Origin: Gp6-AA40 sp963772955
Lineage (GTDB): Bacteria; Acidobacteriota; Vicinamibacteria; Vicinamibacterales; UBA2999
Assembly (NCBI GenBank): GCA_963772955.1
Contig: CAVYZF010000010.1
Span: forward strand, 370,630-434,629
Direction: 5' to 3'
DNA: 64,000 nt
A model generated the notes under the pieces. It ran no database searches. It saw only the letters and a program-made list of their open reading frames with translations, and had not been told where the DNA came from. Shown here piece after piece: positions 30,910-40,385 of the stretch (its first letter is position 1; the number at the start of each line of letters is the position of its first letter). A program made the position numbers and the translations under genes.

Positions 30910-33759
30910 ATGACTAACTACGCTCGCGTCCGGCTCTTCGCTCTTGTCGCAACGATCGTCGCCACCCTGGGGTTCGCGAGCGCACAGCAAGTCGCGCCGC
31001 CTGCGATCCCCCCTGCAGTTCGCGCCGCCACCCTCGAACAGCAGGTCCCGGTTGACCCGCTGATCACGGTCGGTACGCTGCCCAATGGCATGCGTTACTA
31101 CGTCCGCGAGAATCGCCAGCCGCAGGCGCGCGCCGAACTGCGTCTTGCGGTCAAGGCCGGCTCCGTGCTCGAGGACGAAGACCAGCGCGGCATGGCGCAC
31201 TTCGTCGAGCACATGGCCTTCAACGGCACCACGCATTTCCCCGGGAATGCCGTCGGCACGTTCATGCAGTCGCTCGGCGTTCGCTTCGGCGCCCACGTCA
31301 ACGCGCACACCGGCTTCGACGAGACGGTCTACGAGCTGCAAATCCCGACCGACAACCCGAACGTCGTCGATCGATCGCTGCTCATCCTCGAGGACTTCGC
31401 GCGCGCCGTCACCTTCGAGCCGACGGAGATCGACCAGGAGCGCGGCGTCATCCTCGAGGAATGGCGCCTCGGTCTGGGCGCAGACGAGCGCATCAACGAC
31501 CTGCAGTTTCCGCTGCTGCTCAAGGGATCGCGCTACGCGGACCGCCTGCCGATCGGCAAGCCCGAGATCATCCGCAACGTGAATCACGACCGGCTGAAGC
31601 AGTTCTACACGGACTGGTATCGCCCGGACATGATGGCCGTGATCGTTGTCGGCGACTTCAACAAGGCCAACATGGAGTTCCAGATCCGATCGCACTTCGG
31701 AGCGATCCCGGCGGCGACGTCGCCACGGCCGAGACCCACGTACACGGTGCCGGCTCAAACGGGGACGACCTACTCGGTACTCACCGATCCCGAGGCGACG
31801 AACACACGCATCAGCGCCACCAGCACGATGACGGCGCGCGAGCAGATGACGATCGGCTCCTACCGGCAGCACATGGTCGAGCAGTTGTTCAGCGCGATGT
31901 TGTCGACGCGGCTCGGCGAGATCTCGCAGGCGCCGAACGCCCCCTTCCTGCGCGCGCAGGCCGATCGCGATCTCTTCGTGCGCACGATCGAGGTGACGAG
32001 CCTCGACGCGCTCGTGGCAAAGGGCAGCGTCGAGCGCGGACTCTCGACGCTCTTCGCCGAGCTCGCCCGTGTCGAGCGCTTCGGGTTCACCGCACCGGAA
32101 CTCGCCCGCATGAAACTCAACCTCCAGCGCGGGCTCGAGCGCGCCGTCGTTGAAAAGGACAAGAGCCCGTCCGGCCCACTTGCCGACGAGTTCATCCGCA
32201 ACTTCATCCAGGACGAGCCGATCCCCGGCATCGTCTATGAGTACGGCTTGAACCAGCGATTCCTGCCGGAGATCACGCTCGCCGAGGTCAACGCGGTCGC
32301 GAAGGGCTGGATGCCGGATCGCAACCGTGTCGTGGCCATCTCGGCGCCCGAGGCCGACAAGGCAACGCTGCCCAATGACGTCAAGTTGGCCGGTGTCATC
32401 AGCGCCACTGATGCCGAGCGGCTGACGGCGTACGTGGACACGGTGAACAATCGACCGCTCCTGGCGCGTGCGCCCACGGCCGGTTCGGTTGCCGGGACGA
32501 CGACTGCGGACACGCTCGGGATCACGGAGTGGACGTTGTCGAATGGCGTCAAGGTCGTGCTGAAGCCGACCACCTTCAAACAGGACGAGATCGTCTTCCG
32601 TGCGATCAGCCCCGGAGGCACGTCGCTCGCGAGTGACGCGGATTACATCCCGGCTGAGACTGCGGATGCCGTCGTTGCCCAGGGAGGCCTCGGTGACTTC
32701 AGCAGGATCGATCTCGACAAGGTTCTCGCAGGCACGACCGCGTCGGTCCGCGCCGACATCGGCCCCACTGAGGAAGGTCTGTCCGGTGGCGCCGCGCGAA
32801 AAGATCTCGAGACGATGTTCCAGTTGATCTATCTGACGTTCACTGCGCCGCGCGCCGATCCGGTCGCGTTCAAGGTGTTGACCGAGCAGTTGAAGATCAC
32901 GCTCGCCAATCGCGAAGCGCAGCCGGACACGCTCTACAATCGTGCGCTCGACGCCGCGCTGAGCCAGAACCATCCGCGCGCCGAACCGCTGACGCCGGCC
33001 AATGTCGACCGGATGGACCTCGCGAAGTCGATGGCGTTCTACAAAGAGCGCTTCTCCGACGCGAGCGATTTCACCTTCGTCTTCGTCGGCAGCTTCGACC
33101 TGCCGACGATGAAGCCACTTGTCGAGAAGTATCTGGGGGGCCTGCCGTCGCAGCGCCGGAATGAGATGGTGAAGGACATCGGTATCCGTCCTCCGTCAGG
33201 CGTCGTCCAGAGACAGGTCAAGAGCGGTATCGCCCCCCGCAGTCAGGTCAGCATCGTCTTCAGCGGACCGTTCCAGAATGACGAGCAGCACCGCGTGATC
33301 GCGCAGGCGATGGCGGATACGGTGGCGGGCAATCTCCAGCGGACGTTGCGCGAGGATCTGGGCGGAACCTACGGTGTGAGCATGGTGCCGCGATTCAGCA
33401 AGCGGCCGATCGGCGAGTACCGCTTCACGATCAGCTTTGCCTGCGACCCTGCTCGCACGGACGCTCTGATGAAGACGGCCTTCACGGTGATTGACGAATA
33501 CAAGCGGAACGGACCCGGGCAGGGGCAGGTTGCCGATACACGCTCCACGCTCACGCGCGATCTCGAGACCAACAGCGCCAGCAACCTGTATCTGTTGAAT
33601 CGCATCCTGTTCAAGTACGAGTTCGACGAAGACGTGAAAGATGTCTTCAACATGCGGCCGTTCTACGATTCGCTGACGGTCGCCTCGCTGCGGGATGCGG
33701 CGCGGGAGTACCTGAGCACCGATCGCTACGTCGCCGTCACGCTCGTCCCCGAGAAGTAA
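30910..33759 (+). CDS. Exported M16 (pitrilysin-type) zinc peptidase
   Basis: A 949-residue protein with a signal peptide (GFASAQQVA). Two M16 halves: the N-terminal half has the inverted zinc motif HFVEH at residues 97-101 with the downstream ligand in ETVYELQIPT; the C-terminal half (TEWTLSNGVKVVLKPTT; FKQDEIVFRAIS) lacks it, as usual for the paired domain. Acts in the periplasm or at the outer membrane on peptides. Intact frame, monocistronic or leading the M2 peptidase 33 bp downstream. Confidence 0.95.
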   Translation: MTNYARVRLFALVATIVATLGFASAQQVAPPAIPPAVRAATLEQQVPVDPLITVGTLPNGMRYYVRENRQPQARAELRLAVKAGSVLEDEDQRGMAHFVEHMAFNGTTHFPGNAVGTFMQSLGVRFGAHVNAHTGFDETVYELQIPTDNPNVVDRSLLILEDFARAVTFEPTEIDQERGVILEEWRLGLGADERINDLQFPLLLKGSRYADRLPIGKPEIIRNVNHDRLKQFYTDWYRPDMMAVIVVGDFNKANMEFQIRSHFGAIPAATSPRPRPTYTVPAQTGTTYSVLTDPEATNTRISATSTMTAREQMTIGSYRQHMVEQLFSAMLSTRLGEISQAPNAPFLRAQADRDLFVRTIEVTSLDALVAKGSVERGLSTLFAELARVERFGFTAPELARMKLNLQRGLERAVVEKDKSPSGPLADEFIRNFIQDEPIPGIVYEYGLNQRFLPEITLAEVNAVAKGWMPDRNRVVAISAPEADKATLPNDVKLAGVISATDAERLTAYVDTVNNRPLLARAPTAGSVAGTTTADTLGITEWTLSNGVKVVLKPTTFKQDEIVFRAISPGGTSLASDADYIPAETADAVVAQGGLGDFSRIDLDKVLAGTTASVRADIGPTEEGLSGGAARKDLETMFQLIYLTFTAPRADPVAFKVLTEQLKITLANREAQPDTLYNRALDAALSQNHPRAEPLTPANVDRMDLAKSMAFYKERFSDASDFTFVFVGSFDLPTMKPLVEKYLGGLPSQRRNEMVKDIGIRPPSGVVQRQVKSGIAPRSQVSIVFSGPFQNDEQHRVIAQAMADTVAGNLQRTLREDLGGTYGVSMVPRFSKRPIGEYRFTISFACDPARTDALMKTAFTVIDEYKRNGPGQGQVADTRSTLTRDLETNSASNLYLLNRILFKYEFDEDVKDVFNMRPFYDSLTVASLRDAAREYLSTDRYVAVTLVPEK

Positions 33760-33792
33760 GAGCGCAGCGCCCTGAACGTCGTCGATCGCCAT

Positions 33793-35625
33793 ATGATTGC
33801 GATCATGCGTATCTACTTACGTGTGGTCGCAACAGCCCTCCTGCTGGCCGCGTTCGTGGCGTGCCGGCAGGCTGGCCCGAGCAGCAACTCTCCCGATACC
33901 GATCTCAAGACCTTACTCGATGACGCCGATACCACGCTCCTGCGTCTGGGCAACGAGGCGAGCCAGGCCGGGTGGACGCAGGCGACGTACATCACGCCAG
34001 ACACCGAGGCGATTTCGGCACGCGCGACCGAAGCCTACACCAACGCCGTCACCGACTTCGCCAAGCGCGCAGCGACGTTCAACGCGCAGAACGCGACACC
34101 AGACGAGCAGCGCAAGCTCACCGTTCTCAAGAACTCGCTGACGATGGCGTCGCCGTCGGATCCGAAGGAGGCGGCGGAACTGGCGAAGCTGGTGACCGCG
34201 ATGGACGGCGCGTACGGCCGCGGCAAGTACTGTCCGCCTGGCGAGGGCAGCGCGGAGAACTGCCTGGACATCGAGGCGATCACCGAGATCCTCGCCAAGG
34301 ATCGGAACCCCGCCAGGCTCCGCGAAGTGTGGGAGGGCTGGCACACGATCTCGCCACCGTTCAAGAAGGACTACGTGCGGTTCGTTGAGGTCTCCAACAA
34401 GGGCGCGAAGGAACTCGGGTTCGCCGACACCGGCGTGATGTGGAAGTCGCGATACGACATGCCGCCGGAGGAGTTCGCGAAGGAACTCGATCGCCTCTGG
34501 GAGCAGCTGCGGCCGCTGTATCTGTCGCTTCATACCTACGTGCGCGCGAAGCTTCACGCGAAGTACGGCGACGCGGTTCCTGCCGACGCACCGATTCCTG
34601 CACACCTGCTCGGCAACATCTGGGCGCAGGACTGGTCCAACGTCTACGACCTCGTTGCGCCACCCGGTGGCGGCCGCGGCGTGTCGCTCGACGAGATCCT
34701 CAAGGCGAAGAAGGTGGATCCGCTGGAGATGGTTCGCATCGGCGAGCGCTTCTTCACGTCGGTGGGGTTCGATCCGCTGCCGAAGACGTTCTGGGAGCGG
34801 TCGCTCTTCGTGAAGCCGCGCGATCGTGAGGTCGTGTGTCACGCGAGCGCGTGGTACGTCGACAATATGGACGACATCCGCATCAAGATGTGCATCGACC
34901 AGACGGCGGAAGACTTCACGACGATCCACCACGAGCTCGGTCATGACTTCTACGCGCGCGAGTACAACCACGCGCAGCCGATGATCTTTCGCGACAGCGC
35001 GAACGATGGTTTCCATGAGGCGATTGGCGACACCATCGGCCTCTCCGTCACGCCGGAGTATCTCGTCAAGATCGGGTTGCTCGACAAGGCGCCGGATGCG
35101 ACCGGCGACATCCCGCTGCTGCTCAGGCAAGCGCTGGACAAGATCGCGTTCCTGCCGTTCAGCCTCGTGATCGATCAGTGGCGCTGGCAGGTGTTCAACG
35201 GCCAGGTTCCACCGGAGCGCTACAACGCGGCGTGGTGGGAGCTGAGGGAGCGCTACCAGGGTGTGCGTGCGCCTTCAGTGCGCGGCGAGGAGTACTTCGA
35301 TCCGGGCGCCAAGTATCACGTGCCGGCGAACACGCCGTACGCGCGCTACTTCCTCTCGTACGTCCTGCAGTTCCAGTTTCATCGAGCGCTGGCGAAAGCG
35401 GCGGGCTGCACCACGCCGCTCCATCGCTGCTCGATCTACGGGAGCACCGAGGCAGGAACGAAACTGAAGAACGTGCTGGCCATGGGTGTGTCGAAACCGT
35501 GGCCCGATGCGCTCGAGGCCTTGACCGGCGAGCGGCAGCTCGATGCCAACGCCATTGCAGATTACTTCGCGCCGCTCAAGGCATGGCTCGACGAACAGAA
35601 CAAAGGGAGCAAGGTTGGCTGGTAG
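33793..35625 (+). CDS. Peptidyl-dipeptidase A (M2/ACE family) lipoprotein
   Basis: A 610-residue zinc dipeptidyl carboxypeptidase. Lipobox in LLLAAFVAC; zinc motif HELGH at residues 380-384 (TTIHHELGHDFYARE) and the third ligand Glu in GFHEAIGDTIGLS; C-terminal Tyr/Arg block in the HVPANTPYARYFLSYVLQ region. The family removes C-terminal dipeptides. Possible translation starts at 33793 and 33805. Its end overlaps the folD start by 11 bp. Confidence 0.95.
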   Translation: MIAIMRIYLRVVATALLLAAFVACRQAGPSSNSPDTDLKTLLDDADTTLLRLGNEASQAGWTQATYITPDTEAISARATEAYTNAVTDFAKRAATFNAQNATPDEQRKLTVLKNSLTMASPSDPKEAAELAKLVTAMDGAYGRGKYCPPGEGSAENCLDIEAITEILAKDRNPARLREVWEGWHTISPPFKKDYVRFVEVSNKGAKELGFADTGVMWKSRYDMPPEEFAKELDRLWEQLRPLYLSLHTYVRAKLHAKYGDAVPADAPIPAHLLGNIWAQDWSNVYDLVAPPGGGRGVSLDEILKAKKVDPLEMVRIGERFFTSVGFDPLPKTFWERSLFVKPRDREVVCHASAWYVDNMDDIRIKMCIDQTAEDFTTIHHELGHDFYAREYNHAQPMIFRDSANDGFHEAIGDTIGLSVTPEYLVKIGLLDKAPDATGDIPLLLRQALDKIAFLPFSLVIDQWRWQVFNGQVPPERYNAAWWELRERYQGVRAPSVRGEEYFDPGAKYHVPANTPYARYFLSYVLQFQFHRALAKAAGCTTPLHRCSIYGSTEAGTKLKNVLAMGVSKPWPDALEALTGERQLDANAIADYFAPLKAWLDEQNKGSKVGW

Positions 35626-36511
35626 CGTCACCATCGATCATCGACTGCTGGATGGACGTGCGGTCCGCGATCGCATTCTCGGCGATGTCACAGAGCGTGT
35701 GCGCGAGGCGACGGCGAAGCACGCCATCGGCCGTCTCGTGTCCGTCAGTATCGGTGAACACAAGGCCGCCGCCGTCTACGTGCGCGGCCAGGCGAGCGCG
35801 GCGAAGAAGGTGGGCCTTCGCTTCGAGGAGCAGATCTGGCCCAGCACTTTGACGCAGGACGAGTGCAAGACGCGCATCGTCAAGATGAACGACGACCCCG
35901 ACGTGTTGGGCGTCATCCTTCAGCGCCCGGTGCCGAGCCACATCCACGGACGCTCGCTCGCATCGGCGATCCACCCGTTCAAGGACGTCGAAGGCATGAA
36001 CCCCGCTTCGATCGGGAACATCGTCTACAACGATCTCGCGCTAGCGCCGTGCACCGCCGCAGCATCGGTGGAGTTGATCAAGGCAACGGGACTCAACCTG
36101 CACGGCCTCGAGGTCGTGATGGTGGGCCACTCCGAGATCGTCGGCAAGCCGGCGGCGTTCATGCTGATGGCCGAAGGCGCGACGGTCACTGTCTGCCATC
36201 ACATGACACGCTCGGTCGCCGCTCATTCACGTCGCGCGGACGCGGTGCTCGTCGCGGTGGGGAAGCCGAAGTTCCTGCGCGCGGACATGGTCAAGCCGGG
36301 CGCGGCGGTCATCGACATCGGCATCAACCAGATCACCGGCCCCAACGGCGAGACGGTGATCGTCGGCGACGTCGATACCGAGGCCGTGAAGGAAGTTGCG
36401 AGTTGGGTGACGCCTGTCCCCGGTGGGGTCGGTCCCGTGACCGTGGCCATGTTCATGCGCAACGCCGTCGCGGCGCACGGCAAGCAATTCGCCGCCGGCT
36501 GGCTGGACTGA
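35615..36511 (+). CDS. folD: FolD-like methylenetetrahydrofolate dehydrogenase, altered cyclohydrolase site
   Basis: About 298 residues from a TTG start preceded by GGAG, overlapping the M2 gene by 11 bp. The NAD(P) fold is typical: GHSEIVGKPAAFMLM, VLVAVGKPKFLRADMVK, AVIDIGIN, and WVTPVPGGVGPVT. The folate pocket is not: YVRGQASAAKKVG replaces the usual YxxxKxKA, so the catalytic Lys (Lys56 of human, Lys54 of E. coli) is Gln; the DVDG motif is KDVEG; and QLPLP is QRPVP. The enzyme may keep dehydrogenase activity without cyclohydrolase. Intact frame. Confidence 0.85.
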   Translation: MAGSVTIDHRLLDGRAVRDRILGDVTERVREATAKHAIGRLVSVSIGEHKAAAVYVRGQASAAKKVGLRFEEQIWPSTLTQDECKTRIVKMNDDPDVLGVILQRPVPSHIHGRSLASAIHPFKDVEGMNPASIGNIVYNDLALAPCTAAASVELIKATGLNLHGLEVVMVGHSEIVGKPAAFMLMAEGATVTVCHHMTRSVAAHSRRADAVLVAVGKPKFLRADMVKPGAAVIDIGINQITGPNGETVIVGDVDTEAVKEVASWVTPVPGGVGPVTVAMFMRNAVAAHGKQFAAGWLD

Positions 36512-36524
36512 TGTCCTAAATTCG

Positions 36525-36543
36525 GACGGGGTCTGACCCCGTC
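36525..36543. terminator. Perfect 19-bp palindrome between convergent genes, possible bidirectional terminator
   Basis: GACGGGGTC-T-GACCCCGTC, 9-bp arms around one base, 14 bp after the folD stop and touching the stop codon of the convergent gene. It lacks a T-run, so terminator function is uncertain; it shares its core with the palindrome at 28837-28853. Confidence 0.45.
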
Positions 36544-37133
36544 TATTCGACGATCGCGATCTGCGACACCAGGTTGATGAACGGCGAGAACGTCGCCGTC
36601 CGCCCGAAGCGATCGGTTGCCGTGACGGTGTAGCTCAGGGTCGCGGGTTGAGCATCGGCTGGAACGACCCATACCCCTGTCCACATCTCTGACGGCTGCC
36701 GCGGATATTCCGCCGCTGGGAATCCGCCCTGACCGCGCCATCGCATCGGCACGTCGATCGTCTGGCCGGCGTACTTCAAGTGGGCGACCAGCACCGCGGT
36801 GTTCTCCGTTTCGCCAGTGCCGCCGTCGATGGCCGTCATGCGAAAGCCGATACGCTGACCGCGCTTGAAGCGGCTCATCTGGATGCAGTGCGTGGGCAGG
36901 GTCCCGGGAACGTCGAAGCTCACGACATCGCCCCAGATCACCAGCTTGCCCGAGGGATGTCCTGCCTGCGGTTCTGGCGGCGGGGGAGGTGGACCCGCGG
37001 CCCGCCCTCGGCCCTGGCCCTCTGGAGGAGCCTGGCCCTGCCCGGCGATGGTCGAACTCACGGTAAGTGTCACGACCCCTACGAGGACCCAGATCGAAAT
37101 CGGTTTGTACAGCGTCGTCATAGTCGAGACCAT
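36543..37133 (-). CDS. Exported protein of unknown function with Pro-rich linker
   Basis: About 196 residues from ATG 37133 (or 37121). It has a signal peptide (SSTIAGQGQA), a Pro/Gly/Arg-rich linker and a beta-rich body with LVIWGDVVSFDVPGTLP, GQRIGFRMTAIDGGTG, and WVVPADAQPATLSYTVTATD, the last like an Ig-type domain. I do not recognise a named family. It is divergent from the VOC gene with 65 bp between starts. Confidence 0.65.
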   Translation of the reverse strand: MVSTMTTLYKPISIWVLVGVVTLTVSSTIAGQGQAPPEGQGRGRAAGPPPPPPEPQAGHPSGKLVIWGDVVSFDVPGTLPTHCIQMSRFKRGQRIGFRMTAIDGGTGETENTAVLVAHLKYAGQTIDVPMRWRGQGGFPAAEYPRQPSEMWTGVWVVPADAQPATLSYTVTATDRFGRTATFSPFINLVSQIAIVE

Positions 37134-37198
37134 ACCCGCGTCGCCCTCGAGGGTCAACGCCAACTTCGTGTAGCCTTGTGCCCGACCGGAGGCCACTC

Positions 37199-38020
37199 AT
37201 GAAGCGACGACTCCTTGCTCTCGCGGGATGCATGGCTCTCGTAACATCGACGCCGGCGCTCGCACAGCTGGCACCTCCCAACGACATCGGCGTCGCGCTC
37301 GGACACATCCACCTCGTCGTCAGGAACGTCGATGCCCAGAAGGAGTTCTGGACGACGATGCTCGGCGGGACGATGGTGAGCAACGGACCGCTGACACTCA
37401 TTCAGTTTCCCGGTGTCTTCATCATGCTTCGTCAGGGTGAGCCAACCGCCCCGTCAGCCGGGTCGATCGTCAACCACTTTGGCTTCGTGTACAAGGACCT
37501 CGCCGCCGCGCGGGCCCGGTGGAAGACGGGAGGGGTCAAGTTCGACGTCGGCGAGACGAATCCGAATCAGGGATACGTCTATGCGCCCGACAGTTCGATC
37601 CGCGTCGAGGTCTTTGGCGATCCGTCGCTGCCGGGGCTGGTCAGCATGGATCACATTCATCTCTATCCGCCGCAGGCGGACATCCCCGCGATCCAGGCGT
37701 GGTACGCGAAGGTCTTCGGCGGCATTCCTGGCAAGCGTCAACGGGTCGCTCTGCCAGGTCTCACCGATTGCGACTACTTCCATCGTTTCAATCTGTCCTT
37801 CTCAGCCGGTGAAGGAAAGTTGGCGCCGACGAAGAGTCGCGAGCTCGATCACCTCGGCTTCGACGTGAAGAACATCGACGAGTTCGAGAAGAGATTGGTG
37901 GCGCAGGGTTTGAAGTTCGAGGCGCCGCCACGCCAGGTGCCAAACTCACAAACGAAAATTGCATTCCTGACCGATCCATGGGGAACGTACATCGAGGTCA
38001 CTGAACATCTTGCGCCGTAA
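37199..38020 (+). CDS. Exported VOC (glyoxalase-type) protein, two modules
   Basis: A 273-residue protein from ATG 37199, with GGAGG 7 nt upstream and a signal peptide (TPALAQLAPP). Two vicinal-oxygen-chelate modules: the first with GHIHLVVRNVDAQKEFWT and the second with MDHIHLYPPQADIPAIQAW, ending in FLTDPWGTYIEVTEHL. His and Glu positions typical of the metal site are present. Exported VOC proteins are common in Acidobacteria; substrate unknown. Confidence 0.85.
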   Translation: MKRRLLALAGCMALVTSTPALAQLAPPNDIGVALGHIHLVVRNVDAQKEFWTTMLGGTMVSNGPLTLIQFPGVFIMLRQGEPTAPSAGSIVNHFGFVYKDLAAARARWKTGGVKFDVGETNPNQGYVYAPDSSIRVEVFGDPSLPGLVSMDHIHLYPPQADIPAIQAWYAKVFGGIPGKRQRVALPGLTDCDYFHRFNLSFSAGEGKLAPTKSRELDHLGFDVKNIDEFEKRLVAQGLKFEAPPRQVPNSQTKIAFLTDPWGTYIEVTEHLAP

Positions 38021-38070
38021 CCCGGTCGTGTCCGCGCTTACACGCCCGTAGTGTCCAGCTCTACACGAGT

Positions 38071-38170
38071 GGCTGAGTAGCTGAGTAGCTGGGTAGCTGG
38101 GAGGATTGGGTTATTCTGGCCGCTCAGCCACCCCAGCTACCAAGCCACCCAGGCCTACCCAGCAACTCAG
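38071..38170. repeat. Octanucleotide repeat with inverted counterpart
   Basis: Left side: GGCTGAGT AGCTGAGT AGCTGGGT AGCTGGGA (38071-38102). Right side, from 38121: the complementary orientation, with CCCCAGCT, ACCAAGCC, ACCCAGGC and so on. The two sides can pair into a long imperfect hairpin. It fills most of the 290-bp gap between the VOC gene and the small gene at 38308. Confidence 0.65.
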
Positions 38171-38307
38171 AACCGCTGGCAGCCCGCTTGAATACGCCCA
38201 AAGGCGGAGGATGCAATGTCGATCCTGCGCGCTCTGGTTATCGCGAACTCCGATCCGACCTCGCCACGAGTGGCGATTCTCTTGCAACGAGGTCGGTCGG
38301 AGTGCTT

Positions 38308-38472
38308 ATGGAGTTGATTGGAATCGCCGCTGTGATCGCGCTGTCAGTCGCCGTGAGCCTGGCGGGCGCACGCGTAATCCTGTCGGCAAGCTTGTTTCTG
38401 ATGATGCGTGGCGTGGCGCCGGTGACTGCTGATGTTCAGCAATCGGCATCGCATCCGGCGCAAACAGTCTGA
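38308..38472 (+). CDS. Small single-membrane-helix protein, 54 residues
   Basis: ATG at 38308 with GGAG 7 nt upstream. It reads MELIGIAAVIALSVAVSLAG, then a second short hydrophobic stretch, ending hydrophilic (QQSASHPAQTV). One or two membrane segments. I do not recognise the family. Nothing else codes in this stretch. Confidence 0.45.
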   Translation: MELIGIAAVIALSVAVSLAGARVILSASLFLMMRGVAPVTADVQQSASHPAQTV

Positions 38473-38524
38473 GGCCCGAGTTCTTTCCCCTCCATCCGCA
38501 TTTCGCGGATGATACGCGGTGGCC

Positions 38525-40297
38525 ATGACAGCACCGCGTCACCACTTCTTCCTCCTCGTCGCGCTTTCGCTGGCGACAGCGTCGTGTTCTTCGCCTCCGC
38601 CTGCCGCTCGCACGATCGAAGCGGCCCAGGTGCGCATGCGCGATGGCGCCCGGCTGAACGCGGACGTCTATCTGCCGGCCGCGACGGGTAAAGTTCCTAT
38701 CGTCCTGATTCGCACACCTTACAAGACGGAGCTCGGTCGACGGAACGCGTTCGTCGACCGGTTGCTCGAGGCAGGCTACGGAGTCGTGCAGCAGCACGAG
38801 CGCGGACGGTTCCTCTCGGAAGGCGAGATGCACATGCTCGGTCGCGCCGACGAGGACGGCTGGGACACGCTTGACTGGATCGCCGCGCAGGACTGGTCCA
38901 ACGGCAAGGTCGCCACCTACGGCTGCTCATCGTCGGCCGAGAATCAGCTGAAGCTCGCGTCGCTCGGACATCCCGCTCACAAGGCGATGATCGCCTACTC
39001 GGCTGGTGTCGGCGTCGCGGAGGCGGGTCCGTTCCGCGAGCAGGGCAACTTCTGGCGTGGCGGAGCGTGGCAGCAGGGATGGGCGAACTATTTCTTCGAG
39101 GAGATGGGACTCCACGGAAGCGGCGGAGCACGCATCGACTCCACGGTGTACGACACAGCGCGCATGCACTTGCCGATGATCGACATGGGCAAGGCAGCAG
39201 GCGCGCCGGAGACGGAGCTCGCAGAGTATCTCCGCCGCGGCCCGTCGCATCCCGACTGGGACGATGACCGCGTGACGAACGCAGATGTGATCAAGGTGCC
39301 GGGCCTCTGGGCCGAAGCGCTCTACGACATCTCGTCGCGATCGACGGTCGCGTTCTTCGAGAAGACGCGGAAGGAGAACCCCGCAGGCAATCAGGCGATC
39401 GTCATCACCAATGGCCGGCACTGCGCGTTCGGCCGCACGTCGGAAACGGACACGATCGGCGACCGCGATCTGGGCGACACACGACTCGACTTCATCGATC
39501 GGCAGATCAACTGGCTCAATCGCTGGCTCAAAGACGATGCGTCGGCGACGATGCCGAGGAGCCCGATCAGGGTGTACATGGCGGGCGCGAATCGCTGGGT
39601 GGACTTCGGCTCAGTCCCGTGGGCGGGACGCGATCCCTCGCGCGTCTTCTATCTGACGAGTGGCGGCCGGGCGAACACGTTGAAAGGCGATGGCCGCCTC
39701 GTCGATGCGGCACCGGATGCGGGCGGTGGCGATACGTTCACCTACGATCCGGCGAAGCCAGTGATTGCGCATGGCGGCGAGATCAGCGGAGTCGGAACCG
39801 ATCAGGAGAAGAATGACGGCTCGTACGACCAGCGTGCGATCGAGGCACGGGAGGATGTGCTGGTCTACTCGAGCGAGCCTCTGGCTGAGGACCTCGCGGT
39901 CTTCGGATACGTCGAGACGGAGCTCTTCGTAGGGTCGGGGGCACCAGATACCGACGTCACCGTGAAGCTCGTTGACGTCGCACCGGATGGCACGGCGTGG
40001 AACATCGCGGACACGATCCAGCGCATGCGGTATCGCGACGGCGACGACAGGCAGGTCTTCATGAAGCCCGGCGAGCTCTATCGCGTGACGCCGCCTGCCA
40101 TGCTCGTCGCCAATGTGTTCCTCAAAGGGCATCGCCTCCGCATCGAGGTGTCGTCGAGCAATTTCCCGAGCTACGCGCGCAACCTCAATACGGCGAACGA
40201 TCCGTACACGAGCACGCAGATCGCGATCGCCCGAAATACCATTGGCCACGGTGCGGGCCGGCTGTCGAAGATCGCACTGCCTGTCGTGAAGCCCTGA
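38525..40297 (+). CDS. CocE/NonD-family hydrolase lipoprotein
   Basis: About 590 residues with a lipobox (LATASC). The alpha/beta-hydrolase part has VPIVLIRTPYKTELG, an oxyanion loop near QQHERGRFLSEGE, and a nucleophile elbow YGCSSSAENQ in place of the usual GxSYxG. The C-terminal jelly-roll of X-Pro dipeptidyl-peptidases is present (DLAVFGYVETELFV; FLKGHRLRIEVSSSNFP). It acts outside the cytoplasm on acyl or amide bonds. Start ATG 38525; an overlapping GTG at 38519 is possible. Confidence 0.88.
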   Translation: MTAPRHHFFLLVALSLATASCSSPPPAARTIEAAQVRMRDGARLNADVYLPAATGKVPIVLIRTPYKTELGRRNAFVDRLLEAGYGVVQQHERGRFLSEGEMHMLGRADEDGWDTLDWIAAQDWSNGKVATYGCSSSAENQLKLASLGHPAHKAMIAYSAGVGVAEAGPFREQGNFWRGGAWQQGWANYFFEEMGLHGSGGARIDSTVYDTARMHLPMIDMGKAAGAPETELAEYLRRGPSHPDWDDDRVTNADVIKVPGLWAEALYDISSRSTVAFFEKTRKENPAGNQAIVITNGRHCAFGRTSETDTIGDRDLGDTRLDFIDRQINWLNRWLKDDASATMPRSPIRVYMAGANRWVDFGSVPWAGRDPSRVFYLTSGGRANTLKGDGRLVDAAPDAGGGDTFTYDPAKPVIAHGGEISGVGTDQEKNDGSYDQRAIEAREDVLVYSSEPLAEDLAVFGYVETELFVGSGAPDTDVTVKLVDVAPDGTAWNIADTIQRMRYRDGDDRQVFMKPGELYRVTPPAMLVANVFLKGHRLRIEVSSSNFPSYARNLNTANDPYTSTQIAIARNTIGHGAGRLSKIALPVVKP

Positions 40298-40385
40298 CAA
40301 CGCCTTTGGGGCTCTGTGCCAATCCGGGAAATCGCCCGATCCCGGGGCTTGGTAGCCGTCTGATCGTCCGATACTCTTGGAGTTC

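Noticed and set aside
30616..32973. 785-residue open frame on the minus strand, opposite the M16 peptidase
   Set aside because: It is antisense to an intact, motif-bearing peptidase, has the Arg/Asp/Val-rich composition of GC-rich antisense frames, and shows no motif, signal peptide or ribosome site.
33913..35130. 405-residue minus-strand open frame opposite the M2 peptidase
   Set aside because: Antisense shadow of a gene with clear zinc motifs; skewed composition and no recognisable domain.
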